DNA of 64,000 nt, from contig NZ_AQXT01000002.1 of assembly GCF_000376805.1 (NCBI RefSeq), forward strand, positions 1,364,001 to 1,428,000, given 5' to 3'. The stretch is from Henriciella marina DSM 19595 (GTDB lineage Bacteria; Pseudomonadota; Alphaproteobacteria; Caulobacterales; Hyphomonadaceae). Under the pieces are notes generated by a model. The model saw nothing but the letters and a program-made list of their open reading frames with translations. It was not told where the DNA came from and did no database searches. A program made the translations under genes and the position numbers. This document shows positions 34,790 through 43,301 of the stretch, one piece after another (position 1 is the stretch's first letter; the number at the start of each line of letters is the position of its first letter).

Positions 34790-35838
34790 GTGGCTTCCTC
34801 AGTGCGCAATGTCAGCCATAGACCCACAAAGATCAGCGTACCGAGCGGCACCAGCTGCCCCACCCATCCACTAAAGGCACCGCTTTCAGCCAGCGTCGTG
34901 AAGATGCCGTCTGCGACCAGGTAGACGAAACCTATAGCGAGCGCGATCATTGCGGAGATTTCTCCGGTTTCGCGGCGTCCTGCGCGCTGCATCAGCGGCA
35001 CGGCCAGAAGAAGCAGGGCAAGCGCAACGATGGGCATGCTGAACCGGTCTATCAGCCAGACGAGATAAGCACTGGAAGGCCGGCTGCCAGAGCCGCGAAG
35101 ATCATAGAGCTGCAAGAGGTCCGGGATCGACAGGAAGCGAGGATAGGTCTGCAGCTTGAACAAGCTGTCGGGCGTCTGCCGCGTCGTCCACAGCCGGGGA
35201 GCCACGGTCTCTCCATCCAGGGAGTGCAGCACTTCGGTATCTGCAAGTGCCCAGGCGCCCGCTTCGTAGGTGGCGTTCGCTGCTTTACTGACCGACTCGA
35301 CATAGCCTTCGGGCGACAGGACAAAGAAGGTGAGGTCCTCAACGTTATTCTCGCTAATGTTCCCGATGCGCACGAGCTGGTCGGCTTCCGACACCCAAAC
35401 CGCCCGCTCATCACCCGCCTGCTCCATGAGGGCGGCCGGGCCCAACCAGTCGGTCAGGCTGCGCGCGGCGGGTGGATTGACCAGCGTCACGATCAGGGCG
35501 CTTAGCGCACCGACAACGAACAGGCAGGGACCAAGGGCCCGCAGCTGCCCGAAGACAGACATGCCGGTCCCAAACAAGGCGACAATTTCATTGCGCCGGA
35601 TGAGCGAGAGATAAGTCACCAGCACGGACAGGAAGATGATGATGGCAAAAGTGCTATCGAAGATGAGCGGCAGGCGCAGCACAACAAAGCGCAGCCGGTC
35701 GACAAGGCCTGCATCGGTTGGCAGAAGCTCGCTGTTGCCGAGCGAATCGAGCAGGCTCACCAGCGTGAGCACCGCAAAGGCGACGCCCGCAAGTCTGCCT
35801 AGATAGAGCCTTGAGAGATACAGGCTGACTTGGTTCAT
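34786..35838 (-). CDS. lptG: LptG-like permease (YjgP/YjgQ family)
   Basis: A 350-residue protein with three N-terminal and three C-terminal transmembrane segments around a periplasmic beta-jellyroll part (about residues 130-250). Opening YLSRLYLGRLAGVAF and the SLIRRNEIVALFGTGMS cytoplasmic loop are YjgP/YjgQ hallmarks. It overlaps the LptF-like gene by 4 bp and the lipid kinase by 4 bp. Being coupled to ceramide-modifying genes, it may belong to a second Lpt-type exporter dedicated to sphingolipid rather than to the LPS machine. Whether another lptFG pair exists lies outside this window. Confidence 0.82.
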   Translation of the reverse strand: MNQVSLYLSRLYLGRLAGVAFAVLTLVSLLDSLGNSELLPTDAGLVDRLRFVVLRLPLIFDSTFAIIIFLSVLVTYLSLIRRNEIVALFGTGMSVFGQLRALGPCLFVVGALSALIVTLVNPPAARSLTDWLGPAALMEQAGDERAVWVSEADQLVRIGNISENNVEDLTFFVLSPEGYVESVSKAANATYEAGAWALADTEVLHSLDGETVAPRLWTTRQTPDSLFKLQTYPRFLSIPDLLQLYDLRGSGSRPSSAYLVWLIDRFSMPIVALALLLLAVPLMQRAGRRETGEISAMIALAIGFVYLVADGIFTTLAESGAFSGWVGQLVPLGTLIFVGLWLTLRTEEAT

Positions 35839-36980
35839 GCGTCCTGACCTGAAGCTGTGAAGGCAAGGTCGTCATTGCGGGCGCTGGGCGCCCGGTCGGG
35901 CTTGAGGATGGACTCCCCGGCAACCCGAGAGAATGCATACCCCCCGGCGCAGAGCGTGACGACAAGAACTGGCCAGGAGCCCGCCCACGCCGGTATCGCG
36001 CCGGTGCTGGCGGTCTGCAGTCCATATTCCAGCGCCTTCTGAACAATGAGCAGCGCAATGACGCCGAGCACGATACCGCCCGCACGCGGCCGCCGTCCAA
36101 GATTGACGCCGGGCGGGAAGGCGAGGACTGGCAGAATGAGGATAAGAAAGGCGCGGCTTAGCTGGTCATGCAGCAATGCGCTGGCAGCTGTCTGCTCAAC
36201 GCGCGGAAAAGCCGAGACGTCGCCCAGCTCCAATACTGTAAGCTCTCGCTCGTCATTGCCCCGGGCGCGAAAACTTGCCGTCTCGGGTTCGATAGGCCAT
36301 CGAATGCGATCAAATGAGACGCTGGGGGACTCCGTGCCATCGCGCCGGTCAGGCGGCAGCAACGTGGCGCCGCGCCCGTTTTCCAGAATAAGCCCCACCG
36401 TGCCTTGCTCGGATTCCAGCAACGCACCAGACGGCGCGGAGATATAGCGTTCGCGGCCATCAGGCGGAGTTTCCAGTATGAAGGTGCTACCGAGCTTGCC
36501 GCCACCAAACTCCCTATGCTCGGTCCATACGGTGTAATCGTCGATCTGGACGAAGCGCCCTTCCTGGAAAGCGGCCTCAAAGGACTGGGTCTGGATGCCG
36601 TGGACGGTCTGACGGTAACTGTAGCGCCCGAGTGGCTGCAGGAAGCCCGAGATGATCAGGCTGGCAATTGCCGCAATGCCCGCAAGAATGAAGAAGGGCC
36701 GCGAAAGATGTTTCAGAGACAGACCTGCAGACAGCATCGTTACCAGCTCGCCGGACCGGCTCAGCCGGTCGATTGAGATGATCATCGCCAGGAACAGCGC
36801 TGCGGGAATCGCTAGCTGGAGATAGTGCGGGATAAGATTGACGATGATGCTGACGGCGACCAGTGCGCCGTTTTCCGTGTCAGCGACAACCTCGACGATG
36901 CGGATCAGCCGTTCGATCAGCAGAATGGACAGCACAAGCCCGCACAGGCTCGCAAACAGCCTCACGCATTCGGTGAACAA
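35835..36980 (-). CDS. lptF: LptF-like permease (YjgP/YjgQ family)
   Basis: A 381-residue protein of the same fold as its neighbour. The cytoplasmic loop IDRLSRSGELVTMLSAGLS and the following GFLQPLGRYSYRQTVHG segment identify YjgP/YjgQ. The start is unclear: the frame is open upstream and shows no ATG or GTG, so TTG 36980 is the first conventional choice, although the sequence just before it (LIHKY) looks native. First gene of the lptF-lptG-kinase-nucleotidyltransferase operon. The 3' end encodes a polar tail of about 30 residues. Confidence 0.82.
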   Translation of the reverse strand: MFTECVRLFASLCGLVLSILLIERLIRIVEVVADTENGALVAVSIIVNLIPHYLQLAIPAALFLAMIISIDRLSRSGELVTMLSAGLSLKHLSRPFFILAGIAAIASLIISGFLQPLGRYSYRQTVHGIQTQSFEAAFQEGRFVQIDDYTVWTEHREFGGGKLGSTFILETPPDGRERYISAPSGALLESEQGTVGLILENGRGATLLPPDRRDGTESPSVSFDRIRWPIEPETASFRARGNDERELTVLELGDVSAFPRVEQTAASALLHDQLSRAFLILILPVLAFPPGVNLGRRPRAGGIVLGVIALLIVQKALEYGLQTASTGAIPAWAGSWPVLVVTLCAGGYAFSRVAGESILKPDRAPSARNDDLAFTASGQDA

Positions 36981-37152
36981 GTATTTGTGAATCAGGCCGC
37001 TGATACCGACGCCCCCACTGGGAATTTGTTTGCTACTACTGTGTCAAAGACCGTCGCTACAGGTTTGAACGCAGACTCAACTGCAACCCTGCCTGTAGCA
37101 TTTACCGGGGACATACTAGACTCGCGACAGATTTGTGAAACAAGAGGTCGCA

Positions 37153-37638
37153 ATGATAGTGTCATTTCTCGCGATATCGACCCTCGCCATCGTGCAGCTC
37201 CCAGCGATTGGGTCGCCAGCGCCAAGCCTCGACATTCGTCCCTATGAGAGCAGCGCCGAGTGCGGTGCGTCCGATATGCAGATCGAGGTCGAGGTCACCG
37301 GCGTTAAGCCCGTCGGCATTCTCACAGTTGAACTCTATGAGCCGAGCAAGCGCCACTTCCTGCGCAAGGAATCCCGCCTTCACCGCATTCGCGTCGCTGC
37401 GGGCAATGTGCGCCAGACCGTCTGTTTCGATATTCCAGAGCCTGGCACCTATGCGATCGCGGCCTATCACGACAAGGATGCGGACCGCGACCTGGACCAG
37501 AAATGGAACCGGATGCCGGCAGAGCCTTTCGCGCTCTCCAACAACAAGGAACTCTCTTTCGGCTTTCCCGATTTCGAGGACGCCGCCTTTGATGTCGGCG
37601 TTGAAGGCAGACGCGTGACGCTGGACCTCCGCGAATGA
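37153..37638 (+). CDS. DUF2141 exported protein
   Basis: A 161-residue protein. A signal peptide (about 1-22) is followed by the DUF2141 core ending in YAIAAYHDKDADRDLDQKWN and PAEPFALSNN. ATG 37153 is preferred to GTG 37135 because AAGAGG lies 6 nt upstream. Family function is unknown; members are small periplasmic or surface beta-sandwich proteins. A 4-bp overlap with the candidate ceramide synthase links it to sphingolipid biology. Confidence 0.82.
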   Translation: MIVSFLAISTLAIVQLPAIGSPAPSLDIRPYESSAECGASDMQIEVEVTGVKPVGILTVELYEPSKRHFLRKESRLHRIRVAAGNVRQTVCFDIPEPGTYAIAAYHDKDADRDLDQKWNRMPAEPFALSNNKELSFGFPDFEDAAFDVGVEGRRVTLDLRE

Positions 37639-38831
37639 ATGCTTTGAGCTCGGCAGGACTAGTTCACCCTGACGCTTCATCGAATATCAGGATCGAGCCG
37701 GTCACCGGTGCACGCGGGCGCCAGGCATTTGTGGATCTGCCTTATGACGCCTATCGCGGCATGGAGAACTGGCGGGCGCCGCTTCGCTTCGAGAGAAAGG
37801 CGCAGCTTGATCCCAAGTCCAATCCGGGCCTCGACCTACTGGACCATCAGCTATTCGTAGCCTGGCGCGGCGAGACGCCTGTTGGCCGGATCGCCGCGCT
37901 GGTGAACCGTGCCCATCTGGAGCGCCACGATCCCGAATGCGGGCATTTCGGCTTCCTGGACACTCTGGAGCCGGACACAGATCTGGTTAAAGCACTGATA
38001 GAAACTGCGGCAGACTGGCTGAGAATGCGCGGCATGAAAGACATGGCCGGCCCGTTCAATTTCAGTGTCAATGAAGAGTGCGGCTTGCTTGTGGAAGGGT
38101 TCGATACCCCGCCAATGATCATGATGGGTCATGGACGGCCGGACTATGCCGACGCTTTGGAGGCTCTCGGCTTCCGAAAGGCGAAGGACATGCATGCCTA
38201 TATCTGCCGCCTTGGCGAGGTCTATGATCGCTTCCCGCTGACGGAGCGTATGGTTCGTTTTGCCGAGCGCGACGAAGGCATTTCCATCCGTCCGATTTCA
38301 CATTCGCGGTTCAAGGAAGAGGTCGCGCTGGTCCTCGAGATCTTCAACGACGCCTGGTCGGACAATTGGGGCTTTGTCCCTTTCGGTGACGAACAGATCA
38401 GACACATGGCCGGTGAGCTTCGACCGCTCCTGCGCGAGGACAGTGTGTGGATTGCGTCTGTCGACAATACCCCCATGGCTTTCACACTGATCGTCCCGAA
38501 TATCAACGAGGTGGTGGATGGCCTCGACGGGCGGCTGCTACCTTTCGGCTGGGTCCAGCTTTTGCATCGGCTGAAGCTCAAAGGACCGGCGTCGGCACGC
38601 ATTCCGCTGGCAGGGGTCCGAAAGAGCTATCACAAGACAAGGCGCGGGCTTGCTGCCTTTGCCGCCGCTTCTGACGCAGCCATCGCCGCCCAGCACGCGC
38701 GCGGCGTGCGGGACATCGAACTCTCCTGGGTGCTGGAGGATAATGAGGATCTCATCGGTCTGACGCGTCTTCAGAACTGTGAGCGCTACAAGACCTACCG
38801 CATCTATGAACGGCGCCTGGAGGGGCTGTGA
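37635..38831 (+). CDS. GNAT-like acyltransferase, candidate bacterial ceramide synthase (bCerS)
   Basis: A 398-residue protein of the type often mislabelled as dATP pyrophosphohydrolase. NFSVNEECGLLVEGFD, PPMIMMGHGRPDY and the AGVRKSYHKTRRGLAA and ELSWVLEDNEDLIGL blocks fit the family containing the Caulobacter ceramide synthase, which N-acylates the long-chain base. I make this match from memory of family features and from the locus, not from an alignment. It is preceded by an ATGA overlap with the DUF2141 gene and followed by another. Confidence 0.72.
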   Translation: MNALSSAGLVHPDASSNIRIEPVTGARGRQAFVDLPYDAYRGMENWRAPLRFERKAQLDPKSNPGLDLLDHQLFVAWRGETPVGRIAALVNRAHLERHDPECGHFGFLDTLEPDTDLVKALIETAADWLRMRGMKDMAGPFNFSVNEECGLLVEGFDTPPMIMMGHGRPDYADALEALGFRKAKDMHAYICRLGEVYDRFPLTERMVRFAERDEGISIRPISHSRFKEEVALVLEIFNDAWSDNWGFVPFGDEQIRHMAGELRPLLREDSVWIASVDNTPMAFTLIVPNINEVVDGLDGRLLPFGWVQLLHRLKLKGPASARIPLAGVRKSYHKTRRGLAAFAAASDAAIAAQHARGVRDIELSWVLEDNEDLIGLTRLQNCERYKTYRIYERRLEGL

Positions 38832-39616
38832 GCGCTTCCGGGGGCGATATGGTGGCCCTCGTTCTTGCCGGAGAACGAGAAGGCCCAAGCCCGCTACGCG
38901 AGGCCGAGAGCGTCCCCAGCAAGGCTGAAATTGATATCCATGGCATTGCCATGCTGGACCGCGTGCTTGATGCACTGTCGGCGAGCCAGGTCGTCGGACC
39001 CTGCTATATAGCAGGCGCCCACACCATCACACGCGAGCGCCTTGCAGGCTCAGCCAAGTATGGCGAGATCGCCCACCTACCCGCTCGCGAAGGCCCGGCC
39101 GCCACTGTTCTGTCCTGTCTGGAAGAGATCGACCGCTACCCTGTCCTCATAACGACATGCGACCACCCGCTGCTGACGCCCCAGATGATCGACACCTTTG
39201 CGGAGACTTCGCTATCGTCAGGCGCCGACCTGACTGTAGGCCTCGCTGCCAAAGGCGTTCTCGAAGCGGCCTATCCGCGCGCCTCGCGCACATATTATCC
39301 GATTGGTGGGCGGAAGGTGTCCGGCTGTAATCTTTTTCTGGCGAGGTCACCGGCTGCCCTCCAAGCGGTTCGGTTCTGGCGCCAGGCGGAAGCGGACAGG
39401 AAGCACCCCGTTCGTATAGCAAGACGCTTTGGCCTTCCCAGCATGCTTAGAGTATTACGGCCGGGCATGAGCTTTGAAGGCGTTTTCCGTATACTCTCGC
39501 AGCGACTGGACTGTACGGTCGGTCCGGTCATGATGCCGTTTGCCGAAGCGGCGATCGACGTCGACAAACCGGACGACCTTTCGCTTGTCCGCGAGATCAT
39601 CCGCGCAAGGGGCTGA
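38828..39616 (+). CDS. MobA-like NTP transferase domain protein
   Basis: A 262-residue protein starting at GTG 38828 inside the previous gene's stop. The core VALVLAGEREG replaces the usual LAGGxGxR loop, so the nucleotide-binding motif is weak. VLITTCDHPLLTPQMIDTF gives the metal-binding Asp and IDVDKPDDLSLVREI the C-terminal helix typical of MobA-like enzymes. Operon position suggests a nucleotide-activated head group or sugar for the sphingolipid. The loss of the arginine loop may mean altered substrate or reduced activity. Confidence 0.7.
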   Translation: MSASGGDMVALVLAGEREGPSPLREAESVPSKAEIDIHGIAMLDRVLDALSASQVVGPCYIAGAHTITRERLAGSAKYGEIAHLPAREGPAATVLSCLEEIDRYPVLITTCDHPLLTPQMIDTFAETSLSSGADLTVGLAAKGVLEAAYPRASRTYYPIGGRKVSGCNLFLARSPAALQAVRFWRQAEADRKHPVRIARRFGLPSMLRVLRPGMSFEGVFRILSQRLDCTVGPVMMPFAEAAIDVDKPDDLSLVREIIRARG

Positions 39617-39618
39617 GG

Positions 39619-41082
39619 ATGAAGGACGCGCAGACGAGAGCAGACCTGCGAATGGCACGGTCCGGCAGCCTGTCGGGGCGTATCGCACGCAATACGGGCA
39701 TGCTGTTTGGCGGCAAACTGACAGCGGCGCTCCTCGGCCTGCTGGTTCTTATCATTCTCGGGAAGGTGCTTGAGCCTGCCCAGTTTGGCGGCCTGATCCT
39801 GCTGCACGCCTACGCCGCCTCCTTCGCAGGACTGGCGAGCTTCAATTCCTGGCAGATGGTCGTGAATTACGGCGTTGCTCCATTCGGCCGGGACGACTGG
39901 CCAGCCGTGCAACGCCTTATGCGCTTTGCAATATCGCTCGATTGCCTTGGCGCCTCGCTGGCGGCCGCCCTTGCGGTGATATTGATGCCTGTTGCCTACA
40001 AGGCGATCGGCATGCCCGATGGCTATCTCCTGCCCGCCATGGCTTATTGCGCCCTCATCTTCTTCAGGCAGACATCCGCCTCCACGGGGTTTCTGCGCCT
40101 GTCTGACCGTTTCGACCTGCTCAGCGCGCAGGCCCTGGTGATGCCTGCGGTCCGGCTCATCGGCGTCATCATATGCGCCCTGATCGGCACGGATCTTGTT
40201 GGCTATATTATTGTCTGGTTCGCCGCGTCGTTCCTGTCTTATGTGTCGCTTCCGGCTCTGGCGCTGAAACAGCTTTCACGCAGCGGACTGATCGGCGGCC
40301 TGTTCAGAGGCGGGCGCTGGATGCAGCCAAGCGAGCCCGGAATGTGGCGCTTCGCCCTCCTGTCCAATCTCGACTCCACCGTCAAGACGGCGGCCGAGCA
40401 CCTGCCAACCCTACTGGCGGGCGCGCTGTTCGGACCGGGCGCGGCCGCCATATACCGCGTATCGCGTCAGATTGCTGACCTCTTCGCGCGCGGTGTCAGC
40501 CAGTTCGACAAGGTTATTCACCCGGAAATCGCGCGGCTTCTGAATGATGGCGAACCGGGGCGTGTGACACGGCTGGTCCTGCGCTCCAGCCTCATCCTCT
40601 TATGCGTCGGTCTCTCTATCGTCGCCTTGCTTGCGCTGTCACAGGCCAACATTCTGGCAGGCCTGCTGAATGCCGACTATGGCGGCTCGCCGTGGCTCAT
40701 CGTGCTGCTTCTGGCAAGCGCGAGCCTCATGGCGGCGGCCATGCCATTTCACCCAATTCTCTATGCCAGCAAGCGGCCCGGCCTCGCGCTTACGGCCCGG
40801 ATCTGCGGGATCGCTCTGTTTCTGGCGCTCGTGCCAGCGCTTTCCGGCCCCCTTGGCATAGACGCACTTGGCTGGGCCGCGATTGGCGGCGAACTCGTGG
40901 CGCTCGCCATGGTCATGGCATTGGCGCTGAGATGCCTTCAGCGTGCTGGCCAGACCGATTTGAGCGCATCGCACACAGCCAACACCGCAGACTCGCCGCT
41001 AATGCCTGAAGCAAGATCGGGGGGGCCGGGCCAACCCGCATCCGGGAAGGTCTCACCTGAAAACGCCCGCGGTTCGGAATAA
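39619..41082 (+). CDS. Polysaccharide/lipid flippase (Wzx/MATE-like)
   Basis: A 487-residue protein with about 12-14 hydrophobic helices and the RNTGMLFGGKLTAALLGLLVLIILGKVLEP opening typical of Wzx flippases. The last 40 residues are polar and are encoded opposite the end of the HIT gene. It begins 2 bp after the nucleotidyltransferase and is probably co-transcribed with bCerS. It may flip a glycosylated or head-group-bearing intermediate. Confidence 0.8.
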   Translation: MKDAQTRADLRMARSGSLSGRIARNTGMLFGGKLTAALLGLLVLIILGKVLEPAQFGGLILLHAYAASFAGLASFNSWQMVVNYGVAPFGRDDWPAVQRLMRFAISLDCLGASLAAALAVILMPVAYKAIGMPDGYLLPAMAYCALIFFRQTSASTGFLRLSDRFDLLSAQALVMPAVRLIGVIICALIGTDLVGYIIVWFAASFLSYVSLPALALKQLSRSGLIGGLFRGGRWMQPSEPGMWRFALLSNLDSTVKTAAEHLPTLLAGALFGPGAAAIYRVSRQIADLFARGVSQFDKVIHPEIARLLNDGEPGRVTRLVLRSSLILLCVGLSIVALLALSQANILAGLLNADYGGSPWLIVLLLASASLMAAAMPFHPILYASKRPGLALTARICGIALFLALVPALSGPLGIDALGWAAIGGELVALAMVMALALRCLQRAGQTDLSASHTANTADSPLMPEARSGGPGQPASGKVSPENARGSE

Positions 41083-41381
41083 CGCGGCAGCACATGGAAA
41101 TGGACGTGCGGGTCGACCATCATCAGCATGAGGTAGTTGACCTTCTCGGGGGACACGAGGCTTTTGAGCGCGTGCTCAATGTCGCTGGTGACCGCCTGAA
41201 GTTCAGTAAAGGCTGCTGCGGGCAGGTCAGGAAAGTGTTCGTGGTCGCTATTGGAGATAAGAACCATAGCGCCGAGCGTGACCTGTTTGGGGCGCGCGAG
41301 AACGCACCAGTGCTCATAGTCAGCGATGAGCGTATCTGGCCCACCAAACTTTGAAAATGTTGCGTTTCTGTCATTTTGCAT
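40938..41381 (-). CDS. HIT-family hydrolase
   Basis: A 147-residue histidine-triad protein. DPHVHFHVLPRY is the HxHxH active site near residue 90; AMVLISNSDHEHF is a conserved earlier block. A very good AAGGAGG precedes ATG 41381 by 5 nt. HIT proteins hydrolyse or transfer nucleotidyl groups. The last 48 codons lie antisense to the end of the flippase gene, an unusually long convergent overlap of 145 bp. Confidence 0.85.
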   Translation of the reverse strand: MQNDRNATFSKFGGPDTLIADYEHWCVLARPKQVTLGAMVLISNSDHEHFPDLPAAAFTELQAVTSDIEHALKSLVSPEKVNYLMLMMVDPHVHFHVLPRYSEPRAFSGETFPDAGWPGPPDLASGISGESAVLAVCDALKSVWPAR

Positions 41382-41456
41382 GCCTGCCTCCTTTCGGCCC
41401 GCCGGATTGCCCGGTAAGGCCTCTTCAAATCAGCAAGAAGCATACGTGAAATCTGC

Positions 41457-42590
41457 ATGAGTGAAACCACGCCAAGAGTGGCCCTGATCGGCGACGTACC
41501 CGCAAAGCTGTGGGGCCTCAACCTGCGCGAATGGCAGCGCCGGGCCTGGCAGAAAATTGGCGCCGCCGGCTTGAGCCGCGATGGCCGCTTGCTGGTGGGG
41601 ACCGACTGGGTCTTTTCCCCTGCCCTGCAATCGGGCCTGCTTGCCAATGAAGGGGCCGCGCTGATCGTGCGTGACGATACGGGCGATGAGCGCGTCGCCG
41701 CGATCCATCTGCCTCAGGAGGCAAAGTTAGACCGCGCCGCGGCAAGTGCGCTCATCAGCAAGCAAGCCGATATGGACGCCCTCAACACGCTCGGCCTGGA
41801 ACCCGTTTCGATAGAAGACCTCGCTTCGAACTATAACAAGGCGCTACGCAAGACTGAGGCGCCCTATGCCCTCTCCATTTTCACGACCGCGCCGGGGGTC
41901 ATCGAAAAGCGCCAGTTCGAGGGCTCCTATAAGGGTGTGACAGACATCGTCACGAAATATGCCTGGCCCTGGCCTGCCTTTCACGTCACGCGCTGGGCGG
42001 CCGCAGTCGGCATGAAGCCGAACACAGTGACCACGCTCAGCCTGGTGCTGGTCTGTGTCGCGTTCCAGCTCTTCTGGGCCGGCGCGTGGATCCCGGGGAT
42101 CATGGCAGGCTGGGCGATGACCTTTCTCGACACGGTCGATGGCAAACTCGCCCGCACGACGATGACCTATTCGAAGTGGGGCAATGTCTATGATCACGGC
42201 ATTGACCTCATCCACCCGCCCTTCTGGTACTGGGCCATCTATGTCGGACTGATGCGCGATAGCACAGCCTATCCCTCCGTCTGGCTGACAGGCGCGCTCG
42301 CGATCATCCTCCTGATCTATGTCCTAAACAGGCTGGAAGAGCTCGCTTTCATGCGGCGCTTTGGTTTCCATATTCATGTCTGGCGTCCCGTCGATTCCTT
42401 CATGCGGACGATCACGGCAAGGCGAAACCCAAACCTGCTCATCTTCATGCTGGCTGTGGTGGTAGGCTTTCCAGAGACCGGTTTCCTGCTCGTCGCGACA
42501 TGGACCCTCGTCTGCTTTGTCTTTCACGGGGTGCGGCTTGGGCAGGCCTTCGCCGCCTCGAAGCCAGTCACGTCCTGGATGGACAGGTAG
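41457..42590 (+). CDS. CDP-alcohol phosphatidyltransferase with an N-terminal NTase-like domain
   Basis: A 377-residue membrane enzyme. The CDP-alcohol signature is complete: FLDTVDGKLAR followed by GNVYDHGID (about 222-247), fitting D-xx-DG-xx-AR-x8-G-xxx-D-xxx-D. Six hydrophobic helices occupy about residues 175-370. The first 130 residues (LWGLNLREWQRRAWQKIGAA) look like the tail of a nucleotidyltransferase that lacks its G-x-G-x-R loop. It is the first gene of an operon with a HAD phosphatase and a nucleotidyltransferase, so it probably joins a CDP-activated group to an alcohol to build a phospholipid or sphingolipid head group. Confidence 0.85.
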   Translation: MSETTPRVALIGDVPAKLWGLNLREWQRRAWQKIGAAGLSRDGRLLVGTDWVFSPALQSGLLANEGAALIVRDDTGDERVAAIHLPQEAKLDRAAASALISKQADMDALNTLGLEPVSIEDLASNYNKALRKTEAPYALSIFTTAPGVIEKRQFEGSYKGVTDIVTKYAWPWPAFHVTRWAAAVGMKPNTVTTLSLVLVCVAFQLFWAGAWIPGIMAGWAMTFLDTVDGKLARTTMTYSKWGNVYDHGIDLIHPPFWYWAIYVGLMRDSTAYPSVWLTGALAIILLIYVLNRLEELAFMRRFGFHIHVWRPVDSFMRTITARRNPNLLIFMLAVVVGFPETGFLLVATWTLVCFVFHGVRLGQAFAASKPVTSWMDR

Positions 42591-42593
42591 CGC

Positions 42594-43301
42594 GTGGCCG
42601 GGACGGCGATCTTCGATCTGGACCGAACTTTGACACGCCAGCCGACATGGCTGCGTTTCGTCTGGCGGTTCAACCGGCGCAGACCGCTCTTCTGGTTTCA
42701 GATCCCATGGCTTGCCGGCTGCGCGATTGCGCACAAGGCCGGCCTGATAGATCGAACCGCGATCAAGAACCATTTCCTTGCAACCCTTGGCTGGGCCAGC
42801 CGGGAGCAGGTTGAACGCGCTGGCCGGGACTTCGCGGTTCGCGAAATAGAGACTGGCCTGCGACCCGGCGCGCGAGACCTTATCGTGCGCCATCGCGGCG
42901 TGGGTGATCGCATCTATCTCGCCACCGCCGCCAGCGACTTTATTGCAGACCCCATCGCAGACCTGCTGGGGGTGGACGGCGTATTCTGCACGCAGACCGT
43001 CTGGAAGACGAGCGCCGCTACAAATCATATGATCGATGGCCGCAACTGCTATGGCGCGGAAAAGCTTCGCTGCATCCAGGCGGCGCTGGCGCGCGGGGAC
43101 GTGAAGCGGCCACTTACAATTTATAGCGACCACGTCTCCGATCTGCAGTTGCTCATCTTGGCCAACCAAGGCGTGGCGGCTAACCCGTCGAAAGCACTAC
43201 GAGACCTGGCCCGACAGAACGGCCTTTCTATTACCGATCTCGATCTGATCCAGGCAAACCTGCCGGGCGCGCAGGCGACCATCTTAGAGGATAACACTTG
43301 A
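42594..43301 (+). CDS. HAD-superfamily (subfamily IB) phosphatase
   Basis: A 235-residue protein from GTG 42594. AIFDLDRTLTR (about 5-15) is HAD motif I with the nucleophile Asp, VYLATAAS-type sequence (RIYLATAASDF) motif II, and LTIYSDHVSDLQLL motifs III/IV with the metal Asp pair. In phospholipid synthesis such enzymes remove the terminal phosphate after a CDP-alcohol transferase, as in PGP or PIP phosphatases. It lies between the transferase (3 bp) and a nucleotidyltransferase (4-bp overlap), which fits. Confidence 0.83.
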   Translation: MAGTAIFDLDRTLTRQPTWLRFVWRFNRRRPLFWFQIPWLAGCAIAHKAGLIDRTAIKNHFLATLGWASREQVERAGRDFAVREIETGLRPGARDLIVRHRGVGDRIYLATAASDFIADPIADLLGVDGVFCTQTVWKTSAATNHMIDGRNCYGAEKLRCIQAALARGDVKRPLTIYSDHVSDLQLLILANQGVAANPSKALRDLARQNGLSITDLDLIQANLPGAQATILEDNT

